DNA of 64,000 nt from JBBDXS01 sp040902195 (GTDB lineage: Bacteria > Chloroflexota > Dehalococcoidia > DSTF01 > RBG-16-68-14). The position numbers and the translations under genes are program-made. Below, piece after piece: positions 43,156 through 52,331 of this stretch (the stretch's first letter is position 1; each line of letters starts with the position of its first letter). Location of the stretch: contig JBBDXS010000019.1 in assembly GCA_040902195.1 (NCBI GenBank), positions 496,001 through 560,000 of the forward strand. The letters run 5' to 3'. Under the pieces are notes generated by a model, which was not told where the DNA came from, did not search any database, and was given only the letters and a program-made list of their open reading frames with translations.

Positions 43156-44388
43156 TCAGACGATGCTTGCCAGGAGCCGCAGTTCATCGGCAACAAGTCG
43201 AGGCAGCAGGAAGCGCTCGCGGACCCACTGCTGACCCCAGCGGCCATGCGCGCGGGCGTCGTCTGGGTTGCGCAGCAGTCGAACAATTCGCTCCGCCATG
43301 TCGTCCTCGCTGTCCACGAGCAGGTCCGAGCTTTCGGGCGGCACCTGCATCGGGATGCCTCCTGATTTGTGCGCGACGACGGGCGTTCCTTTCCAGAGCG
43401 TCTCTGAAACGATCAGTCCAAAGCCCTCGCGAATCGATTTCTGAATGACTACATCCGAAAGGGTCTGGAAGGCGTTCACCTCCATGTTGCTCACGCCGGT
43501 GAGGTTGGTGAACACGTGCACGTCCGGGTCGTTCCGCGACTCTTCCAGGATCGTCTGGTAGATGTCCCAGCTCTCCGGGTCATCGACGGCCATGGAGCCA
43601 AGGAGCGCGAGCTGGAGATCCGGCACGCGCTCTCGAGCTAGACGATAGACTTTGATAACGCCGACGGGATCCTTCCACGGATCGAACCGCGAGACCTGCG
43701 TCATGAGCGGACGGTCCGGCTCAACTCCAACCCACTCCATCAAACGCCGCGCCAGGTCTCGCGGCAGCGTCATGTTCTTCGGGCTGAGCGGATCGATGGC
43801 GGGCGCCATGATCGAGATGCGCTCGTCGTCGAGGCCGGGAGGAACGAAGTCGCGCATCGTGAAGATGATGGCGTCGTACTCCGCTACATAGGGGCGTAAG
43901 AACCCCCATACGGCTGCGTTTGTTTGCGAGGTATCGATATGGCAGCGCCAGATCCAGCACTTCCCTTTGGCGGGCGTGAAGTGGCGGACGGCGGCCGGCT
44001 GCGGGTCGTGCACCACGATCACGTCGTATCCAGAATCGAGGACCTCAGCGTTGCGCTCGTTGTGGCTCAGGTACATTTCCTTCGCCTCTTCCGTGAGGTC
44101 CATCTGTGCCCCCTGGAGCGCGTTGTGGAAATTCTTTGTCACCTTGAAGAACGGCGTGTCGGCGGCGATGACCCGCCACTCCGCCTGGATACCGAGTCCA
44201 AGCAGCAGCGGCACCTGCGAACGGAGCAATTCTGAAACGCCGCCGCCGTAAGGAGTCGCGTTCAGGTGAAGCACTCGCAGTCCGCGCAGCGGTTCCGCAA
44301 GAGCGACCAGCTCCTCTAACTTCCGGCGGCCGATGACCTGCTCGAATGTCCGTGGGTCCTGGCTGACAACGTCTACGAGCTGGAGCAT
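43156..44388 (-). CDS. treT: Trehalose glycosyltransferring synthase (TreT)
   Basis: A 410-residue GT4 protein, full length for TreT, which makes trehalose from NDP-glucose and glucose. The N-terminal LRVLHLNATPYGGGVSELLRSQVPLLLGLGI and the GT4 motifs VSRFDPWKDP and REGFGLIVSETLWKGTPVVA are present. A ribosome binding site (AAAGGGAGG) lies before the ATG. It follows the P-type ATPase gene by 27 bp on the minus strand and is probably co-transcribed. Together with otsA at the window end it gives two routes to trehalose, fitting the stress-related neighbours. Confidence 0.88.
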   Translation of the reverse strand: MLQLVDVVSQDPRTFEQVIGRRKLEELVALAEPLRGLRVLHLNATPYGGGVSELLRSQVPLLLGLGIQAEWRVIAADTPFFKVTKNFHNALQGAQMDLTEEAKEMYLSHNERNAEVLDSGYDVIVVHDPQPAAVRHFTPAKGKCWIWRCHIDTSQTNAAVWGFLRPYVAEYDAIIFTMRDFVPPGLDDERISIMAPAIDPLSPKNMTLPRDLARRLMEWVGVEPDRPLMTQVSRFDPWKDPVGVIKVYRLARERVPDLQLALLGSMAVDDPESWDIYQTILEESRNDPDVHVFTNLTGVSNMEVNAFQTLSDVVIQKSIREGFGLIVSETLWKGTPVVAHKSGGIPMQVPPESSDLLVDSEDDMAERIVRLLRNPDDARAHGRWGQQWVRERFLLPRLVADELRLLASIV

Positions 44389-44415
44389 GGAAGACCTCCC
44401 TTTCTCGAATTCGCG

Positions 44416-47148
44416 CTAGTCCAACCCGCGCTGGGTCGTGCGGCGTTCTCTCTGGCGGCGGACCAGCTTGTGCAACTCCACCGCCACGATGACGGCCAGC
44501 GCCACGGCGATCATCCGCGGCCACATCCACAGGTCGAGTGGCTCGACGCGCAGGATGTACTGCGTGGGAGGCAGGTAGAGCGCCCCGATATGGATCGCCA
44601 GAGCGATGGCCGTGCCGACGAAGAGGAGCCGGTTCGAGAACGGACTCTTCGCGAAGGCTGAGAGGTGCTCCGAGCGAGAGTTGCCCACATGGAAGACCTG
44701 GAACAAGACCATGGTGGTCAACGCCACGGTCCGCGCCCGCTCGCTGGACGCGTCGCCGTGCACTTCCAATAGGAACAGCAAGACGGTGCCCGCTGCCATC
44801 ACGGCCCCTGCGATCGCTGTCCGTTCCCAGAGCACGGGTGAGATGATTCCTTCCCCTCGAGGTCTGGGTGGCCGCCTGAGGACGTCTTTTTCTCCGGGCT
44901 CGAAGGCAAGCGCGACATCCTGGATGCCGTTGGTGACCAGATTGAGCCACAAAAGCTGCGCGGGCAGCAGCGGTAGCTGGAAACGAAAGAGAATGCTGGC
45001 GAGCACGGCCAGCACCGTGCCGACGCCCGTGGCGATGAGGAAGAACGTTACCATGCGCACGTTGTCGAAGACGATGCGGCCCTCTTCTACCGCTGCGAAG
45101 ATGCTGGCGAAGTTGTCGTCCGTGATCACCATGTCGGACGCTTCCTTTGCGACGTCCGTGCCGGAGCGACCCATCGCCACGCCGATGTCCGCGGCTTTTA
45201 GCGCGGGGCCGTCGTTCACGCCGTCTCCAGTGACGGCCATCGTATGGCCCAGACCTTGGATCGCCGTGACGATCCGCAGCTTCTGCTCCGGAGAGACACG
45301 CGCGTACACGGCCGTCTCGCGAGCGGCCTCGTGCAGCGCTGCGTCATCGAGCTGATCCAAGTCCGCGCCGGTGAGGCTGCGCCCCTCTTCGCCCGCGATA
45401 CCCAACTCCTGCGCGATGGCAAGCCCGGTCGTGGCGTGATCGCCGGTGATCATGATCACCCGGATGCCCGCCTGCTGGCAGCCGCGTACGGCCTGCATCG
45501 CTTCTTCCCGCGGCGGATCGATCATTCCTTGGAGTCCTAGAAACGTCAGGCCGGTGAGGTGCTCTTCCGCGATGAGTTCTTCAGGAGGGCTGGCCAGCTC
45601 GCGGTAGGCCATCGCCAGCACTCGCAGGCCGTCGCTCGCCATGTCGTGGGCGGCTTGGAGGACTCGTTGGCGGTCCAGCGCGGGCTCGCCAGTCGCGTCC
45701 GTACACATCTCCAGGATCTGCTCCGGCGCTCCCTTGACGAAGAGGCGGGGGGCGCCTTCGTCCTCGTGTAGCGTGGCGGCATAGCGCCGCTCCGGGTCGA
45801 ACGGGATCTCCGCCTGACGGGGGTAGCGCTCTTCCAGCTCGTCCTTGAAGAGGCCCGCTTTGGCGGCGGCGACGAGCAGCGCCGTCTCGGTAGGGTCTCC
45901 GTGGACCTCAAGCTCGCCGTCCGTTTGGACGATGGCCGCGTCATTGCACAGGGCGCCCGCCAGCAAGGTGAGGCGGAGCGGAGACGAAGCGGCGACGTCC
46001 GCCATCCGTCCATCTAGCAGAAACTGACCGGACGCCTCATAGCCGCCGCCGGTTACGTGGAACACCTGACCTTCGGTGAACACGCGCGCCACGGTCATCC
46101 GGTTCTGTGTCAGCGTCCCTGTCTTGTCGGAGCCGATGACGTCGCAGCTTCCCAACGTTTCGACGGCAGGAAGGCGCCTCATGATCACATGCCGCGCCGC
46201 CATGCGTTTGACGCCGATGGCGAGCGTGATGGTGAGGACGACGGGCAGGCCCTCGGGGATCGCCGCGACGGCCAGCGCGACCAGCGTCAGGAAGAGATCG
46301 TGGGCATCCTCGCCCATGGCGAGGCCCATCAGGAAGCCGGCGGCGGATGCTACGAGCACGGCAATCCCGACGATGCGCGCGAAGCGGTCCATCCGGCGCA
46401 GCAGCGGGGGCTGCGCCTCTTCGATGCGGCCGACGCTCTCCGCGATCAGCCCGAGCTGTGTTCGGTACCCGGTCGCGACCACCACGGCGCGTCCGCGTCC
46501 CCGTGTGACGACCGTGCCTGTCAGAAGCATGCTGGCGCGGTCGGGCACGGGCGTGTCTTCGGCCAGGGGCGCATTGCTCTTGGCCACCGTCGTTGACTCG
46601 CCGGTGATGAGCGATTCATCTGCCTCCAGGGCGGTGCTGTGCACAATCCGGCAGTCCGCGGGCACTTTCGCTCCCGCATCGAGCAAGACGATGTCGCCCG
46701 GCGCAAGCTCGCGAGCGTCTATCTGCCGTTCTCGGGCATTCCGGATGACGTGTGCTCGCGTGGTGGCCAGCTTGCGCAACGCCTCCATGGAGCGTTCTGC
46801 GCGGTACTCCTGGTTGAAACCGATTACGGCGTTCATGAGCAGCACCGCACCGATGATGCAAGAATCGATGTACTCTTGAAGGACGATCGTGACGAGTGCC
46901 GCAACGAGCAGAATGTAAATCAGCGGGCTCGTGAACTGGCGTAGGAGGATGGCTGCAAGGTTCACGCCCGCTTTGGCCGCGAGCTCATTCGGACCGAAGG
47001 TGCGCAGACGCTCCGCCGCTTCCACCTGAGAGAGGCCGTCTGCACTGGTATCCAGCGCGGACATCGCGCCGTCTGGCGTTAGGGCCCACCAGTGCCGTTC
47101 CGCATCTCCGGGAGCGGCGCACTGCGACCCGTTTACTCCATCACTCAT
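44416..47148 (-). CDS. P-type cation-transporting ATPase (P2 group)
   Basis: A 910-residue P-type ATPase. N-terminal cation_ATPase_N (LSQVEAAERLRTFGPNELA), TGES actuator motif (DESLITGEST), PEGL in the fourth helix (AAIPEGLPVVLTITLAIGVKRMA), phosphorylation site SDKTGTLTQNRM, and GDGVNDGPALKAADIG are intact. The sixth helix reads QLLWLNLVTNGIQDVALA, close to P2A Ca2+/Mn2+ pumps but without a decisive specificity set. It is the first gene of an operon with treT, divergent from a universal stress protein gene across a 277-bp intergenic region. Confidence 0.92.
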   Translation of the reverse strand: MSDGVNGSQCAAPGDAERHWWALTPDGAMSALDTSADGLSQVEAAERLRTFGPNELAAKAGVNLAAILLRQFTSPLIYILLVAALVTIVLQEYIDSCIIGAVLLMNAVIGFNQEYRAERSMEALRKLATTRAHVIRNARERQIDARELAPGDIVLLDAGAKVPADCRIVHSTALEADESLITGESTTVAKSNAPLAEDTPVPDRASMLLTGTVVTRGRGRAVVVATGYRTQLGLIAESVGRIEEAQPPLLRRMDRFARIVGIAVLVASAAGFLMGLAMGEDAHDLFLTLVALAVAAIPEGLPVVLTITLAIGVKRMAARHVIMRRLPAVETLGSCDVIGSDKTGTLTQNRMTVARVFTEGQVFHVTGGGYEASGQFLLDGRMADVAASSPLRLTLLAGALCNDAAIVQTDGELEVHGDPTETALLVAAAKAGLFKDELEERYPRQAEIPFDPERRYAATLHEDEGAPRLFVKGAPEQILEMCTDATGEPALDRQRVLQAAHDMASDGLRVLAMAYRELASPPEELIAEEHLTGLTFLGLQGMIDPPREEAMQAVRGCQQAGIRVIMITGDHATTGLAIAQELGIAGEEGRSLTGADLDQLDDAALHEAARETAVYARVSPEQKLRIVTAIQGLGHTMAVTGDGVNDGPALKAADIGVAMGRSGTDVAKEASDMVITDDNFASIFAAVEEGRIVFDNVRMVTFFLIATGVGTVLAVLASILFRFQLPLLPAQLLWLNLVTNGIQDVALAFEPGEKDVLRRPPRPRGEGIISPVLWERTAIAGAVMAAGTVLLFLLEVHGDASSERARTVALTTMVLFQVFHVGNSRSEHLSAFAKSPFSNRLLFVGTAIALAIHIGALYLPPTQYILRVEPLDLWMWPRMIAVALAVIVAVELHKLVRRQRERRTTQRGLD

Positions 47149-47425
47149 CGATGTCCGATCGACCGCTCATCATCCGCCCGCCTCTTCTGCATTGCAACTC
47201 GGCATCGCTACCTCGCGCGCTGCGCGCGTCGGCACCTTATGCGTCAGCTCATTCTATGGTATTCTGGCCGAATCGTTCTCTCGGGTTGTCCTGCCGACGA
47301 TTGTGTTCACGATAAAGCCGGGGCGTGGTACGCCTTCGCCATGCGAGCTATGCTACATTTTCAACGGACTGCTTGACGCTGCGGAGCGAACCTGACTGCG
47401 GGTTCTAGAGGCATAGGAGCGAGCC

Positions 47426-48226
47426 GTGATTGCAATAACGACGGACGGGTCGGAGCGTTCGACGCACGTCTTCCCACATGCTGCAAAGCTGGCTGCCGCT
47501 CTAGGCTGGCCGCTTGGCCTCCTTCACGTCCTAGGCCCAGATGACGAGCCCGGGCAGGTCGAAGACGATCTTCGGAACATGATGGACGTCGCAGGCATCG
47601 AGGCGGCCAGGGCGGTTATAGAACGGACAAAGGAGGAGGATGTCGCCTCCGCGATCCTGCGGGCCGCGAATGAACTGGGAGCACGCATACTGGCAATGGA
47701 CTCGCGTGGTCACGGCGCGCTCCATCACGTTCTGAGCGGGAGTGTCGCGATGAGCGTAATCGGCAGGTCAACCATTCCGCTGTTGTTAACCGGCCCCAAG
47801 GCGGAGGTACCTGTGCAATCGGAAGCGTTCCGCGTCCTCGTGACGGCCGACCGTTCGCCGGCCAGCGAGGGGATCCTGTCAGCCCTCCAACCGTTGCTCT
47901 CCTCGCTCCAGGTGACGCTTCTCATGGTATTCGTCCCCGAGCTTGCCGACCGCGGCGACCGCGTGGAACTAGCATCGTGTCATCAATACCTACAGGACGT
48001 ACAGAACCGCCTGCTTTCAGGGCTCCGTTGCGACGTCGTGGTGAAGCGCGCTGGCGCTCCACGGGATGTTGCGCCGATCATCGTCAATACCGCAATGGAG
48101 GTTCGCGCGAGTGCGATCGCCATGTCTACCCGCGGCCACGCTGCTCGTCAACACGTCATCTTCGGAAGCACTGCGGCCGACGTCCTGGGACAGTCGCCAC
48201 TGCCGCTCCTCCTAGCGAGGCAGTAG
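47426..48226 (+). CDS. Tandem-domain universal stress protein
   Basis: A 266-residue protein with two Usp domains (about 1-135 and 140-265). The first has MDSRGHGALHHVLSGSVAMSVI and the second STRGHAARQHVIFGSTAADVL, both close to the ATP-binding signature. GTG start with GGAGCGAG upstream. It is divergent from the ATPase/treT operon. Downstream lies a fragment of the oxidoreductase gene (48246-48387) instead of a gene. Confidence 0.87.
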   Translation: MIAITTDGSERSTHVFPHAAKLAAALGWPLGLLHVLGPDDEPGQVEDDLRNMMDVAGIEAARAVIERTKEEDVASAILRAANELGARILAMDSRGHGALHHVLSGSVAMSVIGRSTIPLLLTGPKAEVPVQSEAFRVLVTADRSPASEGILSALQPLLSSLQVTLLMVFVPELADRGDRVELASCHQYLQDVQNRLLSGLRCDVVVKRAGAPRDVAPIIVNTAMEVRASAIAMSTRGHAARQHVIFGSTAADVLGQSPLPLLLARQ

Positions 48227-48245
48227 GGCCCTTCTATCCGTATCG

Positions 48246-48387
48246 CTAGCCCAGCTCCGGCAGCACTTCGCGTCCGTAGAACTCGATAACCTTGCGCTGG
48301 TCGTGCTGCGGCGAGTGCACCATGACGTGCGTCGCGCCGCGATCGATGAGCTTGCGGACGGCCGCGACGTGGTCGGTGGCGTCCGGG
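48246..48387 (-). pseudogene. Duplicated 3' fragment of the F420-type oxidoreductase gene
   Basis: The 142 bp match 49219-49360, the last 46 codons plus stop of the oxidoreductase gene, with two mismatches by eye. Sequence before and after is unrelated. No start codon is in frame. The fragment and the intact gene bracket an 830-bp insert (48388-49218) that carries the membrane-Usp gene. This is the same arrangement as at the channel/aconitase junction. Confidence 0.87.
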
Positions 48388-48403
48388 ACTCGACCGCGTC
48401 ATA

Positions 48404-49051
48404 CTAGCTGACCACAGTCACCGGGCACGAGGCTTCCCGGACGACCTTCTCCGACACCGATCCCAGAAGCGCCTTCGCAGCCCGCCCTCGGCCTCGCCGC
48501 CCCATCACGACAAGATCGTAGCCATCCTCCCCCACCAACTTCAGGATCTCCGTGGCCGGATCACCAAAGCGGATGATCGGTTTGCAGGCTAGGGCGCCGG
48601 CGCGCAGCAACTCGCACGCCGAACCAAGGTGCCGCTGAATCTCCTCCTCAAGGTCGCGTCGCCGGGGAGACCCCTCCTCTGCCATCTGACCCTCAGCCCG
48701 TTCGATTGCGAGAACGCCCACAACCGACACCTCGCCCAGGCGAGGACCAAAACGCTCGACCACATATTGCACGGCGCGTTCGCTCGGCGTCGAACCGTCC
48801 ACTGCCACCAGGACGTGCGGACCAGCTGCCACCGCGGCGCGACTGCCCGGACCAGCAAGGCCGGGCCGCGCCCGCCGCAAGTCGTCCTGATGCACGAAGA
48901 CCAGTACGAGAAAGGCGAACGGGCCGACGGCGCTCCCTAGGAACAGCCAGGCGAACGGGTCTCTTCCCCAGCGGCTTGCCGCCAGGGCGGAGAGGGCACC
49001 GAAGAATAGGTTGACACCGACCCAAGCGATGATGAAAGCGGTAAACGACAT
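48404..49051 (-). CDS. Membrane-anchored universal stress protein
   Basis: A 215-residue fusion: two hydrophobic helices (about 4-24 and 32-53), a basic linker, then one Usp domain (about 77-214) with VAVDGSTPSERAV and the ATP-site signature MGRRGRGRAAKALLGSVSEKVV. Most Usp proteins are soluble; the fusion would hold the ATP-binding domain at the membrane. CAGGAGG lies eight bases before the ATG. It is the only gene of the insert bordered by oxidoreductase 3' copies, so it was probably acquired. Confidence 0.85.
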   Translation of the reverse strand: MSFTAFIIAWVGVNLFFGALSALAASRWGRDPFAWLFLGSAVGPFAFLVLVFVHQDDLRRARPGLAGPGSRAAVAAGPHVLVAVDGSTPSERAVQYVVERFGPRLGEVSVVGVLAIERAEGQMAEEGSPRRRDLEEEIQRHLGSACELLRAGALACKPIIRFGDPATEILKLVGEDGYDLVVMGRRGRGRAAKALLGSVSEKVVREASCPVTVVS

Positions 49052-49218
49052 GCTCGGCCTCCTGAGGCTCGCTCTCTCGCCCGGTGTCCCAAGTGGGTTC
49101 CCCGAGCTACGTTAGCATTGTAGCGCCAGCCGCCACGAAATTGCCCGCGTTTCCTTGAGCGACGAGCGCTCGGCATCATTGAGTTTCCCGCAAGTAGGCG
49201 AGGTCCGGGAACGAGCCG

Positions 49219-50196
49219 CTAGCGCAGCTCCGGCAGCACTTCCCGTCCGTAGAACTCGATAACCTTGCGCTGGTCGTGCTGCGGCGAGTGCACCATGACG
49301 TGCGTCGCGCCGCGATCGATGAGCTTGCGGACGGCCGCGACGTGGTCGGTGGCGTCCGGGCTGACGGTCCAGGGCGCGATCACGTGCTCGAGCGGTGCGT
49401 TCTCCTCGGCGATGCGCTGGACTTCGCGCGGGTCCGGCACGTTAACGACCTGCGGGAAGACGGGCAGGAAGCGCCACGTCTTCGCGGCCTCGAGCGCCTC
49501 CTCGCGGTCGCCAGCGACCGCGTACAGCTCTACGATGTGCGGCAGCGCGCCCGGGTCCTTGCCGGACGCGCGCGCGCCCTCCTCGAACGCCTGGCGCACG
49601 GCGTCGTTGCGGAGGAACGTGTACGGATCGGTGATCCACCCGTCGCCCTCCTCGGCCGCGATGCGCCCGCTGCGCGGGCCGGACGCAGCGATGTAGACCG
49701 GCACCCGCGTCGACGGCTTGTCGTAGATGCGGACAGTGCGCGCCTGGAAGTGCTCGCCCGCGAAATCGACCCAGTCTTGCGTCCAGAGCGCGCGGATCAG
49801 ACGCGTTGCTTCGACCAGGCGCGCGGCGCGCTCGCGGTATGGCCCCCACGACGCGTAGGGCTCTTCGTTCAGCGCCTCGCCCGTGCCGAGGCCGAGGAAG
49901 ACACGGCCCGGCGCGAGGACGCCCAGCGTCGCGAAGGCCTGTGCGACCTCGACGGGGTGGTAGCGATAGCTCGGGCACGTGACGCCCGTGCCGACAACGA
50001 GACGCTCCGTGCGCTGGGCGATCGCCGCGAGCGTGATCCAGGCGTGGCCGGCGTGGCCCTGGCTGTCCATCCAGGGATGGAGGTGATCGCTGACCGAGAA
50101 CGCCTCGAAGCCCGCTTCTTCCGCGGCGACCGCGAGCGCGACGATCTCGTCCGGAGCGAACTGCTCGCTCGCGCCGTGGTAGCCGATGACCGTCAC
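49219..50196 (-). CDS. F420-dependent glucose-6-phosphate dehydrogenase-like LLM oxidoreductase
   Basis: A 325-residue luciferase-like TIM barrel. GYHGASEQFAPDEIVALAVAAEEAGF, SVSDHLHPW, RVFLGLGTGEALNE and the C-terminal HSPQHDQRKVIEFYGREVLPELR closely follow the FGD family, which oxidises glucose-6-phosphate or related substrates with coenzyme F420. This indicates F420 use in the organism. I chose the GTG at 50196, which overlaps the stop of the upstream dehydrogenase gene (GTGA). The last 142 bp are duplicated at 48246. Confidence 0.85.
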   Translation of the reverse strand: MTVIGYHGASEQFAPDEIVALAVAAEEAGFEAFSVSDHLHPWMDSQGHAGHAWITLAAIAQRTERLVVGTGVTCPSYRYHPVEVAQAFATLGVLAPGRVFLGLGTGEALNEEPYASWGPYRERAARLVEATRLIRALWTQDWVDFAGEHFQARTVRIYDKPSTRVPVYIAASGPRSGRIAAEEGDGWITDPYTFLRNDAVRQAFEEGARASGKDPGALPHIVELYAVAGDREEALEAAKTWRFLPVFPQVVNVPDPREVQRIAEENAPLEHVIAPWTVSPDATDHVAAVRKLIDRGATHVMVHSPQHDQRKVIEFYGREVLPELR

Positions 50197-51185
50197 GACG
50201 GGACGCGTCGCGTCGCGAGCGCCTCCGGGTTGACGACGCACTGCGGCGTCTCGCCGCGCAGCGCCACCAGCAGGTTGTCGATCGCGAGCTCGAGCATGGC
50301 GCGCCGCGTCTCGACCGTCGCCGAGCCGATGTGCGGCAGCACGAGCGCGTTATCGAGCTGGAGGAGCGGCTCGTCCGCGGCCGGCGGCTCCTGCTCCAGC
50401 ACATCAAGTGCGGCGCCCGCAATCGTGTTGCTGCGCAACGCCTCAACGAGCGCGGGTTGGTCGATCACCTGGCCGCGCGACGTGTTAACGAGATAGGCGC
50501 CCGGCTTCATGAGCGACAGCTCACGCGCGCCGATGATGTGGTGCGTCTCAGGGGTCAGGTTGACGTGGAGCGAGACGTAATCGGAATCGCGCAGGAGGTC
50601 ATCGAGCGCGATGGGCGCGCAGAACACAAGCGATTCGTCGAGTTGCTGCTCGAACGCGTCGTAGAAGCAGCCGTCCATGCCGAAGGCGCGCGCCCGCTGC
50701 GCGACCTCCCTTCCGATACGTCCCATGCCTATGATGCCCAGCATTTTGCCGCGCAGGTCGTTGCCCAGACGGACGCCCTGCCCGGGAGCCCAGCGTCCGT
50801 CGCGGACGAAGCGCTCCCCCTCGGGAAGGCGGCGCGCGAGCGAGATGATGAAGCCCATCGTCAGGTCGGCGACGGCGTCGCTCAGTACGCCCGGCGTGTT
50901 GCAGACGAGGATGCCGCAGCGCGTCGCGGCGTCGACGTCGACGTTGTTGTAGCCGACGCCGAAGTTGGAGACGACGCGCAGGCGCGGCGCGGAATCCAGG
51001 ACGCCTTCATCGACCGCGAGCATAGCGCTGCCGAGGAGCCCCTCGGCGCTCGCGAGCGCGGCGATCAGCTCGTCGCGCGAAGGCTGGCCGCGCTGGCCGT
51101 AGCGAGCGACCTCGCAGGCATCGACGATGCGCGCGATCGACTGATCGGGCAGCGGCAGAGCGACGTAGACGTGAGGGCGTGCCAT
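50193..51185 (-). CDS. D-2-hydroxyacid dehydrogenase (glyoxylate/hydroxypyruvate reductase type)
   Basis: A 330-residue NAD(P)-dependent enzyme. The nucleotide loop is IIGMGRIGREVAQRARAFGM; the catalytic Arg, Glu and His are in VNTSRGQVID, DVLEQEPP and LPHIGSAT. NFGVGYNNVD is a family block as well. It probably reduces glyoxylate or hydroxypyruvate or acts on a related 2-oxo acid. Its stop overlaps the GTG of the F420-type oxidoreductase, so the two are coupled, perhaps in one hydroxyacid route. Confidence 0.9.
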   Translation of the reverse strand: MARPHVYVALPLPDQSIARIVDACEVARYGQRGQPSRDELIAALASAEGLLGSAMLAVDEGVLDSAPRLRVVSNFGVGYNNVDVDAATRCGILVCNTPGVLSDAVADLTMGFIISLARRLPEGERFVRDGRWAPGQGVRLGNDLRGKMLGIIGMGRIGREVAQRARAFGMDGCFYDAFEQQLDESLVFCAPIALDDLLRDSDYVSLHVNLTPETHHIIGARELSLMKPGAYLVNTSRGQVIDQPALVEALRSNTIAGAALDVLEQEPPAADEPLLQLDNALVLPHIGSATVETRRAMLELAIDNLLVALRGETPQCVVNPEALATRRVPS

Positions 51186-51242
51186 CGCGGATATGCTACA
51201 CGAGAGCTCCGGGCGGTGCTAGCGCCGCCTGCCTCCCTCCGC

Positions 51243-51248
51243 TAGCAT
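51243..51248 (+). promoter_or_regulatory. -10 box for the small membrane protein, near-leaderless
   Basis: TAGCAT ends 8 nt before the ATG at 51257. Confidence 0.35.
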
Positions 51249-51256
51249 GGGCATCG

Positions 51257-51478
51257 ATGGCTGAGGAAGACCCGAGACAGCAGGTGCCGGCCTACGTCGC
51301 GCTGGTGCGCATCTTCGCGGTTGTGGGGATGTCCGCGGCGGCGGCGTTCGCGATCTTCTTCTTCATCGCCGCGTACTGGATCTACGGGCTCATCGCGCTG
51401 GTCTGTACACTTCCGTTCTTCTTCATCATGCGCCTCGCCGAGGGCACGGCGGAGCCACACGAGACGAATTCGGAGTAA
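51257..51478 (+). CDS. Small two-helix membrane protein
   Basis: A 73-residue protein with two hydrophobic helices (about 13-37 and 40-60, rich in Phe and Ala) and charged ends (MAEEDPRQQ and EPHETNSE). No family is recognised. It is divergent from the dehydrogenase gene and lies in front of a terminator hairpin shared with the cyclophilin gene on the other strand. Codon bias and the appropriate -10 box support it as a gene. Confidence 0.6.
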   Translation: MAEEDPRQQVPAYVALVRIFAVVGMSAAAAFAIFFFIAAYWIYGLIALVCTLPFFFIMRLAEGTAEPHETNSE

Positions 51479-51482
51479 ATAG

Positions 51483-51505
51483 AAAAACGGCCCCGCACGG
51501 GGCCG
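51483..51505 (-). terminator. Rho-independent terminator after the cyclophilin gene
   Basis: On the minus strand a perfect CGGCCCCG/CGGGGCCG stem is followed by TTTTTCT. It lies 29 bp after the cyclophilin stop. It may also stop the convergent small membrane protein transcript. Confidence 0.8.
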
Positions 51506-51533
51506 CGCTTCGCGCCGGGCGAGAGGTCGTGCT

Positions 51534-52286
51534 CTAGCTCTCTTGGATCGTGACGCTCTCAACAGTGGAGGTGGTAGTGAGCTGCCGCGCCACGTCGAGG
51601 CCCGAGGTAATACGGCCGAACGGCGTGAAGTCGGCGAACTGATCGGAGTTCGTAAACGCGATGAAGAACTGGCTGCCGTTCGCCATGCCGACGGTACCAG
51701 CTTCGTAGTCGCCCGTGACGCCTTCGTTCAGATCGTAGCCGGGACCTCCGCGGCCCTTACAATCAGTGGTGCTGTCCGCGGTGCAGAATGGGTCGCCGGT
51801 GATCGCTTCGAAGTCCTGCTGGACGTAGTGGAAGATCAGCCCGTTATAGAAGCCGTCCTTCGCCAGAAAGACGAAGTTGTTCACCGTCTGGGGCGCCTGC
51901 TCCGGCAGCAGCTCGATCTGGATGTCGCCGTCTGACGTCTTGATCGTCGCCGTGTAGCTCTTCGACGTGTCGATAGTCATCGCAGGGACGCCGTCGTACT
52001 TCTTAACCGAGGGCGTCGGCGCGCCCGGCGTGCTATTGGCGGTGTCGTCCTTCGTCTGGTCGACGAACCCCTGCTGGTTCTTCTGGTCGTCCTGACCTGC
52101 TCGTCCCTGCGTGAAGATGCCCACGACCACGCCCGCGACGAGTGCCAGGGCCATGACGATGAACACGACCTGGATCGTGCGCGTACTGCCGAGAAGGCCG
52201 AGTATGCCCGCCGGCTTGACGTCACCGGCATAGGCGCTGACGGCCTGGTAACGCTTACGCCGACGCTTGGTCTGTTGAGTCGTCAT
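51534..52286 (-). CDS. Membrane-anchored cyclophilin-type isomerase, atypical active site
   Basis: A 250-residue protein: basic cytoplasmic start (RRRKRYQ), one helix (about 38-57), Gln/Asp/Thr-rich linker, and a cyclophilin domain (about 108-250) with TVNNFVFLAKDGFYNGLIFH, ANGSQFFIAF and FTPFGRITSGLDV. The catalytic Arg of FHR is Tyr154 here, and the neighbouring QGGD reads ITGD. The family Arg is needed for efficient isomerisation, so activity may be low and the domain could act as a binding chaperone. An insertion with two Cys (DPFCTADSTTDCKG) may form a disulfide outside the cell. Confidence 0.85.
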   Translation of the reverse strand: MTTQQTKRRRKRYQAVSAYAGDVKPAGILGLLGSTRTIQVVFIVMALALVAGVVVGIFTQGRAGQDDQKNQQGFVDQTKDDTANSTPGAPTPSVKKYDGVPAMTIDTSKSYTATIKTSDGDIQIELLPEQAPQTVNNFVFLAKDGFYNGLIFHYVQQDFEAITGDPFCTADSTTDCKGRGGPGYDLNEGVTGDYEAGTVGMANGSQFFIAFTNSDQFADFTPFGRITSGLDVARQLTTTSTVESVTIQES

Positions 52287-52331
52287 GTTGCTACTCGACT
52301 ATAACAAAGCCTTGTGGCCTAGGAAAGGCGA

